A stretch of 64,000 nt of DNA, taken from positions 21,755,060 through 21,819,059 of the forward strand of contig OX442314.1 of assembly GCA_949358305.1 (NCBI GenBank), given 5' to 3'. The DNA is from Strigamia acuminata. Its lineage: Eukaryota > Arthropoda > Chilopoda > Geophilomorpha > Linotaeniidae. A program made the position numbers and the translations under genes. The notes beneath the pieces are model-generated. The model was not told where the DNA came from. It saw nothing but the letters and a program-made list of their open reading frames with translations, and did not search any database. Shown piece by piece: positions 12,021 through 22,235 of this stretch (positions are counted from its first letter, which is position 1; every line of letters begins with the position of its first letter).

Positions 12021-14262
12021 ATGCCGTGCTGCTCAGCTGTTGGGTGCAGTAACCGAAGTGAGAGAGGATTTCGGTTATTTAAATTTCCAGCTAATTCTAG
12101 TCGACGACAAGTGTGGATCACGAATTGCAGGAGGGACAATTGGGCGCCCACTAAATCATCATTTTTGTGCGAGGTGATTTGATAAGATTTTGAATTTAAA
12201 TCTGAAATTTAGACTCATGTAGAACCAAGATGGCGACCATGCCGATTCTCATGCACCCATATACAGGTCTATGGTATCCCGTGGTGTATTTAAATGAGAA
12301 AAAATAATAATTTGTCTCAATTGGTTTTCGTCTTTAATTTTTAAATTTTTTTTTTATGTTTCAGGCACATTTTGAAGCAGATCAATATGAACAAAATCGT
12401 GCAGATGGTCGAAAACTTTTGAAACCATTTGCTTTGCCTACAATTTTCAAACATGATTTCGAGCCAGAGAAACTCACAGAACAAGTGGATTACAGACCCA
12501 GTGCAATCAGTAATGTTGTCATCCCTCTTAGTTCAGATATTGATCACACTTACACCATTCAAAGTAAAAAGAATATACATTTTTATGTTATTACATATTA
12601 TTTTTATTATACACATTCAATGATTTTTAAATAGGAGACAAAAAGACACCGATGGAAAAACGGCTCTTGAATCAAGTTCTCCAGGAACACGAAGTGCCAC
12701 AAACCAGAATCGTCGAATTATCGTTCGAGTCTCTCGGTGTGACGAGAAATGAACATGCCACAGTGATGGGATTGAGTAATGAAGATTCAGATAACGAGGC
12801 GATCGAGAACATACTGCAATTCTGGGATAACCAGCCTCAATTGGAGTACCAACCGAGAGAAGACAGTTTCCGTGAAATCCTCGGCGAACCACAATCGCAA
12901 AACGCTGAAACAGTCGTTGCGCTGAACGATTACTTACCCCCAACTGAATTAAAAAAGAAATGTCCAACAAAACCATCGTCTAAGTTGGAAACAAAGATTA
13001 AAAAACTGGAAATGCAATTACGCTTGCTGAAAAGAACGCAAAGAAGGAAAAACCCTTCGAATAAACAGAAGAAATCCATCAATTTGAATAATCTATACAA
13101 CATAGCTGGATCGGGTGATCCAACGGCAAAATTTATCTTGAACCAAGCGATGATTTTATGCAGCAAAAGCTGTAAATACACCGAAGTGTCGATGAAACAT
13201 TGCTTGTACTGGACAATGCGCTCGCCGAAAGATTACAATTACGTGCACAAACAAGGATTTTTAAAACTACCGTCTCGACATTTGTTGAAAAGACGCATCG
13301 GATTTTCTACGGGAGTCAAAGTTCTATCGACCAACATGAAGAACTACTTAAACAAATCAATATTGAAAACCATCAGCGACGGATGGTCCGTGACAGTGGA
13401 GGAAATGTGCATTAAACGGTGCTGCAACAAGTCGACGGATTTTTTTCTGGGACGGATAGTCAACAACGAAGTGAAGTTACTCTGTGTTTGTATGAAAGGT
13501 GTTTCTTTGGACGTGTCGACATTGATCGGTTTTTTCCCAATTACACATTCGGATGGCATCAGCATATCCAAGCTCATCGTCAATCTAATAAGGGAGATTG
13601 AGAAGGCTTTTGATGGTGTCGGCATCGTACAGCTCATCATTCCACACACACTCGATATATTTACACATTTGGGTTGCAAAACCCACCAGAAGGGAAAGAT
13701 GAAACACCCGACGGACCCGAATAGGTTGTTGTATGTTAAATACGACCCGAACCGCATAATTGAGGATGTTTATCGCGAATTTCTTACAAAGGATTTTATT
13801 GTGCAAAATGGTTGCATTTCGTCTCGGTATTTGACTTCGTTGCAGCAGCGATTAAAAATTGATTCGCACGCTAAATCGGAACGTTTGTTTGGTTTTATAC
13901 CGCCAAGAGTTGTGAGTTGGAATGAAGTCGGTTCTGCGGGTGTGAATTCGCTGTTTACTATCGAACATTGCAAAGCTTTAAATGCGCTTAAAGGTATCGA
14001 ACATCCGCAGTTTGTACGGGTTGGACCGACGGTGGAGTTTATTGAAGTTATGAGTCGATGGTTTAGTTTGCAGACTGCATTGGGTGGTTCGGATTGGCAG
14101 AACAATGTTGCTAGCTTGAATAGCATTGTTAACTATATTGGAGAAGTTGAAAATTGCTGTAAGGATAAGGAAGTGGATTTTTTAAATGCGAATCTGTTGA
14201 GTGCGTTCAAGTTTTCTACATTAGCAAAGATATTGTTTTTTACTGAATTTAAACTCGTATGA
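12021..14262 (+). CDS. THAP-domain protein derived from a P-element-like transposase
   Basis: Three exons: 12021-12173, 12365-12563, 12635-14262; 659 aa, all in phase. Residues 1-79 form a THAP zinc finger (DNA binding): Cys4 and Cys9 near the start, Cys50-x2-His53 in CEAHF, and the closing motif ALPTIF (usual AVPTIF). The domain is split by intron 1 right before the final zinc-binding pair. Residues about 233-260 form a basic coiled coil (SKLETKIKKLEMQLRLLKR). The remainder resembles the THAP9/P-element transposase body: a LPSRHLLKRRIGFSTG segment, then an RNase H-like fold. The first acidic motif, usually Asp-Glu-Met, reads VEEM, and the Asp expected near LIIPHTLDIFTHLG is absent. I infer it is not an active transposase. 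It has introns, no flanking inverted repeats and a host promoter, as expected of a domesticated gene. A decayed partial copy lies at 17.1-20.0 kb. Confidence 0.88.
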
Positions 14263-14415
14263 TTTTGTAATGCTGGTGCATTAAAAGTCACTTTGTTCTT
14301 TTCTAAGGGCATAGCTTGCATTTTTTGATTTTATCGGAAGCAATTACTTATCAGATATTTCTAAACAAGAGCTGTTGTCTGTTTAGTACAATACAGATCT
14401 CATAAATTTTAAATC

Positions 14416-16182
14416 ATGGATAAAATAAGAGCAAATAACTTAATGATTTTTATGACAATTTTATATTTGATGTATAAATGTAGGTTTTATTTAACTGTAA
14501 GTGCTGTGCTTTTGAAAGGCTGTTTTCCGGGGTTGATTCCAAAAGCCTTGACACGTACTGATCTCGAGGTTATAGACGAAATGCGATTAGAGACGGTGAG
14601 TTTGCTTACGACTTAATTTAATGCGTTTAAATATTTCATATTTGTTTTTAACACTAGGACGGATTGATCAAATATTATGGATACCCATCTGAAATCCACA
14701 CGGTAGTAACAAAAGATGGTTATGTGTTAAATTTATTCCGTATTCCTTTTGGAAAAACGAACAACACCAGAAACGGAATTCCAGTTTTTTTGCAACACGG
14801 AACAGCCGGCTCGTCATCTCTTTGGACTAGTAGCGGAAAACAAAGTCTAGGTATTACGGTACTTATTAATTACGGTAGTCTTGTAAATAGTTGAATATTT
14901 TAATAATTTTTAAATTCTGTAAGCTTTTATTCTTGCCGATGCTGGCTACGATGTTTGGCTGGGTAACTTTCGAGGGAACCGATACACTAGGCGACATTTG
15001 ATTTTGAGTGTTGACAGCCCATTGTTTTGGGAAGGAGGGTTTGTTTATTACAGTACAGTATTTAAAAAATCAAGGATATATCAATTATAATTGTAATTTT
15101 AAAAAATATACAGAGTAGAAACCCTCTTCGACGATTGTACGGCAATGATTCATTTTGTCCGATATAAAACGAAATACGATCAAATACTTACAATTGGCTT
15201 TTCTCTCGGAGCAACGGCAATAAGCTCCGCTTTAGCAAGTCAGCCGAGATTGGAAGAAAAGGTAGAAATGTTATGCCTATATTTGAATTTAACAGTTAGA
15301 AATGAATTTGTATCATTGTACAGGTTAAGGGAGCAGTGTTTTTGGCAATTAGCACTCATCCACGTTATTTTTCTTCATTTCTGCAAATCTTAGTAGACGT
15401 GTACAATTATTTTCCGGTAATCGTATACAATTTAAGAAAGAAAAAATAACTCGTACATTAGCATAAATAATTACAACACAGACGGCGTGTCTTGCAATTT
15501 TCCACAAATCCTTTGTTCTTCACACTATGTCGGATTATTTTATTGAAAATTTTTGTACGAGCTCATCATATGAAATTTGCTTTTGGCTCATTGGATTATC
15601 AGCGGGAATTGACTTTTCGAATCCCATGAACAAAGTTAGATGCGAGCGAATTTGATGTCATTGTATACTGTTATTGTTTTATTTAGACACGAATGCCAGT
15701 TCATTTACGCAACGGGTCGTCTGGAATGTCCGTTATTCCATTTTACGATGCGCGCAATGTGATTTAAATACACACAATATAAGATCATCTCTATATTAAT
15801 TTATTTTTAGTTAGGGCGAGGCGGCGGCGAATTCACAGCTTACAATTTAGGTAGAAAGAAAAACGTAGAATTGTACGGGCGGGTACGTAATTGTTCTTTT
15901 AGTACACCAAACACATTTTTGTTTCAGGTGAGCTATGAGCTTGTTAAGGTGAGCTATGATTTCAGCAAAATCACTATTCCTGTGGCAATATTCCAGTGGC
16001 CAAACGATGCTTTGGCCACTCCTATGGATGTTGAAATATTTTCACGACAATTACCGAATTTAATTCATAGAGAACTGTCTCCGAGAACAGCTGCTACTCA
16101 TTTAGAGTTCTTTATAAACGACTCTACTGATGTTTCGTTTAAAATACTAACGTTGTTAAGAAAAATGTGGGATAATTACTAA
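14416..16182 (+). CDS. Acid lipase 1 (LAL/gastric lipase family)
   Basis: Nine exons: 14416-14595, 14658-14850, 14924-15038, 15114-15261, 15324-15416, 15482-15634, 15687-15758, 15811-15882, 15928-16182; 426 aa. An N-terminal hydrophobic segment ([13 protein letters not shown]) could be a signal peptide or anchor. Next comes the family's entry motif ([18 protein letters not shown]), the oxyanion segment [10 protein letters not shown], the nucleophile elbow GFSLG, NGSSGMS, then the acid in [10 protein letters not shown] and the catalytic His in THLEFF. So Ser-Asp-His are all present. The elbow departs from the family's GHSQG, and the stretch between RGNRYTRRH and the elbow is shorter than usual. 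These enzymes hydrolyse triacylglycerols or sterol esters in secretions or lysosomes. Exon 9 starts with a duplicated GTGAGCTATGA (15928 and 15949), giving [10 protein letters not shown] where lipase 2 has TNIVVY. Start chosen at the only ATG before the hydrophobic segment. Confidence 0.9.
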
Positions 16183-16499
16183 AAGCTGTGAAGAATGTAT
16201 ATACTCTTAGCAGCAGAATTTATGTTGCACTTCATAAGCATACAATACGACATTAAGGGGTTTCATTAAATGTACATTTTTGTAATTTTGTCATAAAATC
16301 AACAAATATCAATCGGCAATCGCATGATTTTGCATATGAGTGTGTAATAAAAGGTGTTAATATGATCCAAATACTGTAAAATTTAAAACGGAAAAATCTT
16401 TTTTACAATACAATGCAATTCACACATGAAAAGAAAAGTTTAAAAATTTGAGCAACATTTTCTTCCTAACATGTTCCACCGAGTTCTCAGCTCACAGGA

Positions 16500-16610
16500 G
16501 TTGTTTTTTTGACATTATGTATGACGTCACAACTGCTTCGAAATTAGTCGTTATAACAAATCGCAAGGGACCCGGGAAATAGGTTCGTTATTATAACGAA
16601 AGTTCGTTAT
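16500..16610. mobile_element. Relic of the CGTTATAAC pogo-like MITE family
   Basis: Around 16535-16610 are CGTTATAAC and CAAGGGACC words matching the inner half of the intact MITE at 18616-18803 in inverted order, followed by tandem GTTCGTTAT motifs. Termini are not preserved. A CRE palindrome (TGACGTCA) is at 16523-16530. No gene is seen. Confidence 0.5.
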
Positions 16611-16612
16611 AA

Positions 16613-16765
16613 CTTGGCGGACAAATTTGCGGAAAACATGGAGGACAAAATGGTGGAAAACATGGAGGACAACACGCCAGAGAAAAAGAGGACAAAATGG
16701 CGGAAAACATTGCGAACAAAATAGCGGATAATAAGGCGGGCAACATGGCGTGCAACATGCCGCTG
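16613..16765. repeat. Degenerate tandem repeat, GCGGAAAACATGGAGGACAA type
   Basis: Imperfect repeats of roughly 15-24 bp built from GGCGGA, AAACATGG and GGACAAAATGG words, G-rich on the plus strand and unlike the surrounding AT-rich DNA. They create chance open frames on both strands (cysteine/proline repeats on minus) that I do not call genes. Confidence 0.6.
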
Positions 16766-16827
16766 GGCCCGAATAAATGCTGGGCTTTAAATTGGCGCCG
16801 GGAGGGCGTCCGGCTCAAAAAACTATT

Positions 16828-16915
16828 AAACGCCCGGGCGTTTAAACGAGGCGGTACAGTAGCCAATGCTGTAAATACACATACCGTACCGCCCCGTTTA
16901 AACGCCCGGGCGTTT
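16828..16915. repeat. 30-bp GC-rich inverted repeat, 28-bp loop
   Basis: Arms 16828-16857 and 16886-16915 match as reverse complements at 29 of 30 positions. Each arm contains the 16-bp palindrome AAACGCCCGGGCGTTT followed by AAACGNGGCGGTAC. The GC content is striking in this region. It may be the paired ends of a small transposon or a strong RNA/DNA hairpin. Confidence 0.75.
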
Positions 16916-17112
16916 TATTATTTTTTTGTTACGTTATCATATCTTTATTACAATATTGCTGTTTTGCATTTTGGAACATTTGGCAATTGTTTCATCAACA
17001 ATGCCAAACAACAAATAATTCACTGCTGATGAAGTGATAACAATATGAAAAATAAAAGCTGGTAGTGAAGTGATGAAAAATTACTATGCTAATTGATAAA
17101 TATAACTGGAAT

Positions 17113-17456
17113 ATTATTGGATTTTCTGCAGGAGTCAAAATTCTACCAATCAACAGTGCGAGTTAATATTGAAAACCATCGGCGACGAATGGTCTTGGTC
17201 TGTTATAGTGAAGGAAATCTGCATGCTCTGTGTTTGTACAAAAGGAGTTTCTTTGATTGTTTTTTTCCCCATTATACTTTCGGATATAGTATTGGCATAT
17301 CAAAAACTTATAACAATCTGATAAGGGAAATTAAGGCAGTATTTTACAGTGTTAGCATTATACAGCTTATCATTCCACACCCAATTGTTGGTTGCAAAGC
17401 TCATCTGAAGGAAAAGATCAAACGCTCGATGTACCCTAAAAGGCTGTTGTATGGGG
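17113..17456 (+). pseudogene. THAP/transposase pseudogene, middle part
   Basis: Base-level similarity to THAP exon 3 from about 13294 to 13735: both carry GGATTTTCT, GGAGTCAAA, AATATTGAAAACCATC, CTCTGTGTTTGTA, TACAGCT(C/T)ATCATTCCACAC and AGG(C/T)TGTTGTATG in order. An internal deletion removes roughly 13410-13478, and frame changes break the reading. It lies before lipase 2 as the intact THAP gene lies before lipase 1. The copy is interrupted at 17457 by inserted DNA and resumes at 18217. Confidence 0.85.
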
Positions 17457-18216
17457 ATCCGTCCTTATTAGCGAATCTCATTTTAGCGAAAACAAGGTTT
17501 TTAAACCCATTTTAGCGAATCTCATTTTAGCGAAAATGAGATTAAATCGCCAGAGCATAAAACACATTTTAGCGAAGCTCGTTTTAGCGAATGACTCATT
17601 TTAGCGAAAATCTCTAAAAATCTCAAAAGAAATCTCTAAAGTAGGAAATCGATTAACTTGACGCACTGACTGGATTTTCCTTCTCGCGCATCGTCTGAAA
17701 AACAAACAATTGCGTTTTCTTTGGAATTGTGTGTTTTTGGTTCTGTGGTTTGTGGCCGGCGGCCCCATCGCTTGATCTTTCGCCTCAAACTGCGCGGTTC
17801 GACGAAGGATTTGTACGATTAAACCTCCGCTTTGAGTGACCATGAATATCAACAATACCCATTTCTTCGGTAATTTGACAAAGTTTGGTTAAAATGAGTT
17901 GCGGCGATCCTCAAACTACTTGATTAAACCTTCTGCGACTGTGTTATTCCTAGTTGCGTCGCGTCGTAAGGACGTAACGCATTAACTAACACATTTACTA
18001 AGTCTGAATAAAGTAGTTTTATTAATCTAAAAAAATTTTAACCACTTCGTTTTAGCGAATCCCATTTTAGCAAATCTCATTTTAGCGAATTTTTTTGCGC
18101 TAAAACGAGGCATTCGCTAAAATGGATTCGCTAAAGTGAGATCCGCTAAAACAATGTGCACTCGTTGTATGCTACATAATTGAGGGGGTTGGTTGGCCAA
18201 TACCGGTATTTCTCAC
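17457..18216. mobile_element. Inserted element bounded by TTTTAGCGAA repeats
   Basis: About 760 bp interrupting the THAP pseudogene. The left end (17467-17605) carries about seven copies of TTAGCGAA in direct orientation; the right end (18049-18155) carries three more and then the reverse complement TTCGCTAAAA in turn, so the ends fold back on each other. The middle, about 17640-18040, is less repetitive and has no convincing transposase. This looks like a non-autonomous pogo/mariner-type element with subterminal repeats. Exact ends are uncertain. Confidence 0.6.
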
Positions 18217-18352
18217 AATGGATCTTATTGTTCAAACTGGTTGCATTTGTTCTCGGCATTTCACCAAGTTGCACAAGCGATTCTAAAGTTAAATCGGAAT
18301 GTTTGCGAGGTTTTTAATTGTCAAAAATTGCGAGTTGGGATGAAGTTGTGTG
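18217..18352 (+). pseudogene. THAP/transposase pseudogene, continued
   Basis: Resumes similarity to THAP exon 3 at about 13790-13925: GATCTTATTGTTCAAACTGG versus GATTTTATTGTGCAAAATGG, then GTTGCATTT and TCTCGG(C/T)ATTT, AAATCGGAA(C/T)GTTTG and TTG(C/T)GAGTTGG(G/A)ATGAAGT. Base changes and small gaps destroy the frame. It proves that the 17457-18216 block is an insertion into one THAP copy. Confidence 0.85.
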
Positions 18353-18615
18353 TCCAATACGACGGTTCTCAGCAGTTCTCGCCCCCAGATGAAACTGCTA
18401 TCTCAGGAAGTGGTCTCCGGGCCAATGTGAAACGAGGAGTGGCACAAACAATAGACACCAAAGTTCAGTGGGCAGTTTTCTGAAACCGTGAAACCATAAT
18501 TAGTTGTCTTGCGAACAGACATTGACATAGGAGAGTGGCTGCTTTGCGACCCTTAGGGATCTGATCGTTTCTTGGGCTGTAGAAACAATAACTTCTAGAT
18601 ACAAGCCAATTAAAT
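18353..18615. other. Unassigned spacer
   Basis: Ordinary-looking sequence with moderate GC, not similar to THAP or lipase and without a usable exon. A 96-codon frame ending at 18483 begins inside the pseudogene and is not supported as a gene. Confidence 0.4.
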
Positions 18616-18803
18616 TACAGTCGAAACTCTTTATAACGAATCGCGATATAACGAATTATCGATGTAACGAATACCTAAAAATGGCCGGTTTGGTTGGATG
18701 GCCATAGAACACCATGTTAAAAAATTTCGATATAACGAATTCTCTTTATAACGAATTGATTTTTCGGGTCCCTTGCGATTCGTTATAAAGAGTTTCGACT
18801 GTA
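18616..18803. mobile_element. MITE with perfect 29-bp inverted ends, pogo/Tc1-mariner type
   Basis: A 188-bp element starting TACAGTCGAAACTC and ending GAGTTTCGACTGTA. Inverted ends continue inward through TTTATAACGAATCGC and are essentially perfect. The TA at each edge is the expected target duplication of Tc1/mariner/pogo transposases. Internal ATAACGAAT words repeat several times. No coding capacity. Its intact ends suggest recent movement by a transposase encoded elsewhere. Confidence 0.85.
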
Positions 18804-19589
18804 TTCAAACTCCAAAACACGCGTTCTTGTTAACTTCTATCCTGAGCGGTGACCAGCGCCTAGTAGTTCTACCCTGACCTCAAGAACGTCTATCTGCCAC
18901 TCAGAGTTGGTTCGACGGATATGAATTTGTTTTACCATCAAATGTCACACCGAGGGAGACAAAACGCCTCCACTTTCGGGGTTGCTTTAGAAAGTCTAAT
19001 AAAACGGTTCCGTCCGTCTGTCCGTCTGTCCGCATCAACTCCTTCAAAACGAAAGCTGCTAGAGCCAAACGGGCAACTGCAATGAACTCAGCATACTTTT
19101 AATAGGTGCCTAAGGAATTTTCATATTTCTCCAACTATTTTTTTGTTATTTTTTTATACATCAATTTAGACAGACAGATGTATTTCTATATACGTGTAGA
19201 AGGGGTTTAGAAGTTTAACAAGGGGAACACATGTATAAGATACTCACAGATTGTTGCAATATTAAACGTAAAGGATTGTTATTTGTTATATCAAGCTGAA
19301 TGAGACCCTAAAATAATTTCATTCCATAAACAGCCACCAATGCAAACAATGAGCTCAAAGTGGGCACTATTTTGTCTGTGTATACATCCAATCTGAGCAA
19401 TTAGGCCTAGTGTAAGAATGCTGTAAACAACAGTTGCTAGGTAAAAAATAGTTTCAAGATACAAGTTGAATTTCATTATTTGATATTCAATGATGTCATT
19501 TCATCATTTGAGATTTAATGATGTCATGACATCAGAACTTTGTTCACCAACATGACTGTCTTCATGAAGACAATAATAGTTTGTGGTGG
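18804..19589. other. Spacer with a CGTCTGTC microsatellite
   Basis: No gene found. A short (GTCC/GTCT) microsatellite lies at about 19011-19032 inside a relatively CpG-rich 250-bp block (18830-19090), which may be part of an older dispersed repeat. The rest is AT-rich; ATGATGTCAT words repeat near 19490-19530. Confidence 0.4.
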
Positions 19590-19643
19590 TGGTCCAGTGG
19601 TTAAGGCACCGGTCTAGAAATCTTTCCACACATGTTCAAATCC
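19590..19643 (+). mobile_element. tRNA-like SINE head (A and B boxes)
   Basis: TGGTCCAGTGG (19590-19600) fits the RNA polymerase III A box and TGTTCAAATCC (19633-19643) the B box, 32 bp apart as in tRNA genes. The sequence does not fold into a full cloverleaf and has no tRNA acceptor stem, so a tRNA-derived SINE or its relic is more likely than a tRNA gene. Confidence 0.5.
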
Positions 19644-19802
19644 TGCTGAACCCACATATTGGCCACATCAATATAATCCAATTTCGACAGATAAAACCCT
19701 AAACTTTCAGCTGTCAAATCATTGTTGTTTCAGGGTTGCCAACAATTTACTGCACAAATGGCGGTTAATTCAAATCTTGCGTTATTTTTGGGACACTCTT
19801 TT

Positions 19803-19890
19803 TAAATATCGATTTTATTTAACTTTAAGTGCTGTGCTTATGAAAGGCTGTTTTCCCGGATTGATTCCAAAAGCCTTAACACAAACTGAT
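19803..19890 (+). pseudogene. Orphan fragment of lipase exon 1
   Basis: Nearly identical to lipase 2 exon 1 from about 20246 to 20340: AAATATCGATTTTATTTAAC, then AAGTGCTGTGCTTATGAAAG and GGATTGATTCCAAAAGCC. It stops sharply after ACACAAACTGAT, where it is joined to a THAP fragment. It has no start codon or following exon. Recent duplication or gene conversion is implied by the high identity. Confidence 0.85.
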
Positions 19891-20011
19891 TGGTACGGAT
19901 TGACAAAACATTGTTGCTAGCTTGAATAGCATTCTTAACTATATCGGAGAGGTTGGAAAATGCTGTAGGGATAAGGAAGTCGATTTTTTAATTGCGTTCA
20001 CGTTTTCATTA
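19891..20011 (+). pseudogene. THAP/transposase pseudogene, 3' end
   Basis: Matches the last part of THAP exon 3 (about 14084-14220): TGGT(A/T)CGGATTG, ATTGTTGCTAGCTTGAATAG, then ATAAGGAAGT(C/G)GATTTTTTA. Short deletions are present, including one of AATGCGAATCTGTTGAGT. It follows the lipase exon fragment with no spacer, and lipase 2 begins 186 bp later, just as lipase 1 begins 154 bp after the intact THAP gene. Confidence 0.85.
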
Positions 20012-20196
20012 TGGAGTTTAATTTGAAATAATTTTATAAAACAATATTGAATAAAAAGTTGCTTGTTAAATTATCCGGAGGAAGGTAAAATACATAAATT
20101 GAAGTTGTTTAGATTAGATGCTATCGGTTACAAACAGCTGGCAGAATGGGAAACATTTTGTCTGGTTTTTAGCCCACATCTCATTCGTTTTTAATC

Positions 20197-21986
20197 ATGG
20201 TTAAAACAGGAGCAAAATGTTTAGTTTTTCTGACAATTTTATATGTGATGTATAAATATCGATTTTATTTAACTTTAAGTGCTGTGCTTATGAAAGGCTG
20301 TTTTCCAGGATTGATTCCAAAAGCCTTGACACAAACTGATCTCGAGCTTGTGGACGAAATGCGATTAGAGACGGTGAGTTTGCTTATACGACTTAATTTA
20401 ATGCGTTTAAATATTTCGTATTTGTTTTTAACACTAGGACGGATTGATCAAATATCATGGATACCCAAGTGAAATCCATACGGTTGTAACAACAGATGGT
20501 TATGTACTAAAATTATTTCGTATTCCTTTTGGAAAAACGAACAAAACCAGAAATGGAATTCCTGTTTTTCTACAACATGGAACCGCCGGCTCGTCATCAG
20601 TTTGGACTAGTAGTGGAAAACAAAGTCTAGGTATTATGTTACTTATTAATTACCGTAGTCTTGTAGAGAGTTTACAATTTTATTTATATTTAAATTACAT
20701 AAGCTTTTATTCTTGCCGATGCTGGCTACGATGTTTGGCTTGGTAACTTTCGAGGAAACAGATACACTAGGCGACATTTGACTTTGAGTGTTGACAGCCC
20801 ATTGTTTTGGGAAGGAGGGTTTGTTTATTACATTAAAACATTTAAAAAATCAGGAATACAGTAATTATAATTGCTATTTGGTTTTTAAAATCACAGAATA
20901 GAAACTTATGTTGCTGACTGTACAGCAATGATTCATTTCGTACGGTCGAAAACGAAATACGATCAAATACTTGCAATTGGCTTCTCTCTCGGAGCATCAA
21001 CAATGAGCGCCGCTATAGCAAGTCAGCCGAGATTAGGAGTACAGGTATAAATTTGTCGTGTTTATTTGAATTTTACTGTTTGGAATGTGCATTATTGAAC
21101 AGGTTACAGGTTAAGGGAGCAGTGTTTTTAGCAATTGCCACTCATCCACGTTATTTTTCTTCAATTCCGCCAGTCTTACAGGACCTGTGTTATTATTTCC
21201 CGGTAAATATATATAATTTAAGGAAAGAAAAAATACTCATAGATCAGCATTGATAATTACAACACAGGCGGCGTGTCAGTCAATTTTCCACAAATCTTTT
21301 CTTCCTCACACTATTTCGGATTATTTTGTTGAAAAATATTGTACGAGCTCATCATTTGAAATTTGCTTTTGGCTAGTTGGAATAACAGGGGGAATTGATT
21401 TTTCAAACCACATTAATCAGGTTAGAAGGGAATAAAGAATGGAGGGAAATTTGATTTTACTGTATGTTTTTGTTGTTTTATTTAGACACGATTACCAATT
21501 CATGTGCGCAACGGGTCGTCTGGAATGTCCATGTTTGTATTTTACGATTCGGGCAATGTGATTTAAATACACACAACATAAAAGATCGCCACTTATATTG
21601 AGTTTATTTTTAGTTAAGACAGGGGGAGGACCGATTCTCGGGTTACAATTTTGGTAGAAAGAAAAATGTAAAATTATACGGGAAGGTACCTTACTTAATT
21701 CTTCTTACAGTGGCGGATTCCATTAAACATATTTTTGTTTCAGACCAATATTGTAGTTTATGATTTCAGCAAGATTACTATTCCTGTGGCAATATTTCAA
21801 TGGTTAAACGATGCTTTGGCCACTCCTATGGATGTTGAAATACTTTCACGACAATTACCGAATTTAATTCACAGAGAACTTTCTCCGCGACCAACTGCAA
21901 CTCATTTAGAGTTCTTTTTAAACGACTCTACTGATGTTTCGCTTAAAATAGTAATGTTGTTAAATAAAATGTGGCATAATTACTAA
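20197..21986 (+). CDS. Acid lipase 2 (LAL/gastric lipase family)
   Basis: Nine exons with the same splice positions and phases as lipase 1: 20197-20373, 20438-20630, 20704-20818, 20897-21044, 21110-21202, 21268-21420, 21486-21557, 21614-21685, 21744-21986; 421 aa. Key residues: entry motif [19 protein letters not shown], oxyanion segment [10 protein letters not shown], nucleophile elbow GFSLGAS, NGSSGMS, acid in [10 protein letters not shown], His in THLEFF. The Ser-Asp-His triad is intact. It is the closest paralogue of lipase 1; most of exons 1-3 differ by scattered substitutions. Likely a secreted, lysosomal or membrane-anchored neutral-lipid hydrolase. Unlike lipase 1 it lacks the short duplication at the start of exon 9. 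The start codon is the first in frame and precedes the hydrophobic segment [13 protein letters not shown]. Confidence 0.9.
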
Positions 21987-22235
21987 AATCTCTAAACAAT
22001 CATTAAGTTTAAATTGAATTTTGAGGTCTTGCAGCAGAATTTGTTTATGTTATACTTTATTAGAAACACCGTAAAATGTGACAGAAAAATGCGTTTTTAA
22101 TTAATTTCACACATGAAACGAAAAATTAAAAAATTCGGTACAAACAACAACATTTTTACACTTACTAGTTTCAGGAGTTGTTTCTTGGTTTATCTAGCTA
22201 TTGATGAATTTACAAATACTTCAGCTGATTGTGAA

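Noticed and set aside
12617-14126. Frames antisense to or out of frame with THAP exon 3
   Set aside because: Shadows of the 536-codon frame, which alone joins the THAP finger exons in phase.
16591-17029. Open frames of 91 and 110 codons on opposite strands
   Set aside because: Both run through the degenerate tandem repeat and the GC-rich inverted repeat. Their Cys/Pro or Asn/Ala periodicity comes from the repeat.
19571-19650. tRNA gene
   Set aside because: A and B box words are present but no acceptor, D or anticodon stems can be drawn; called a SINE head instead.
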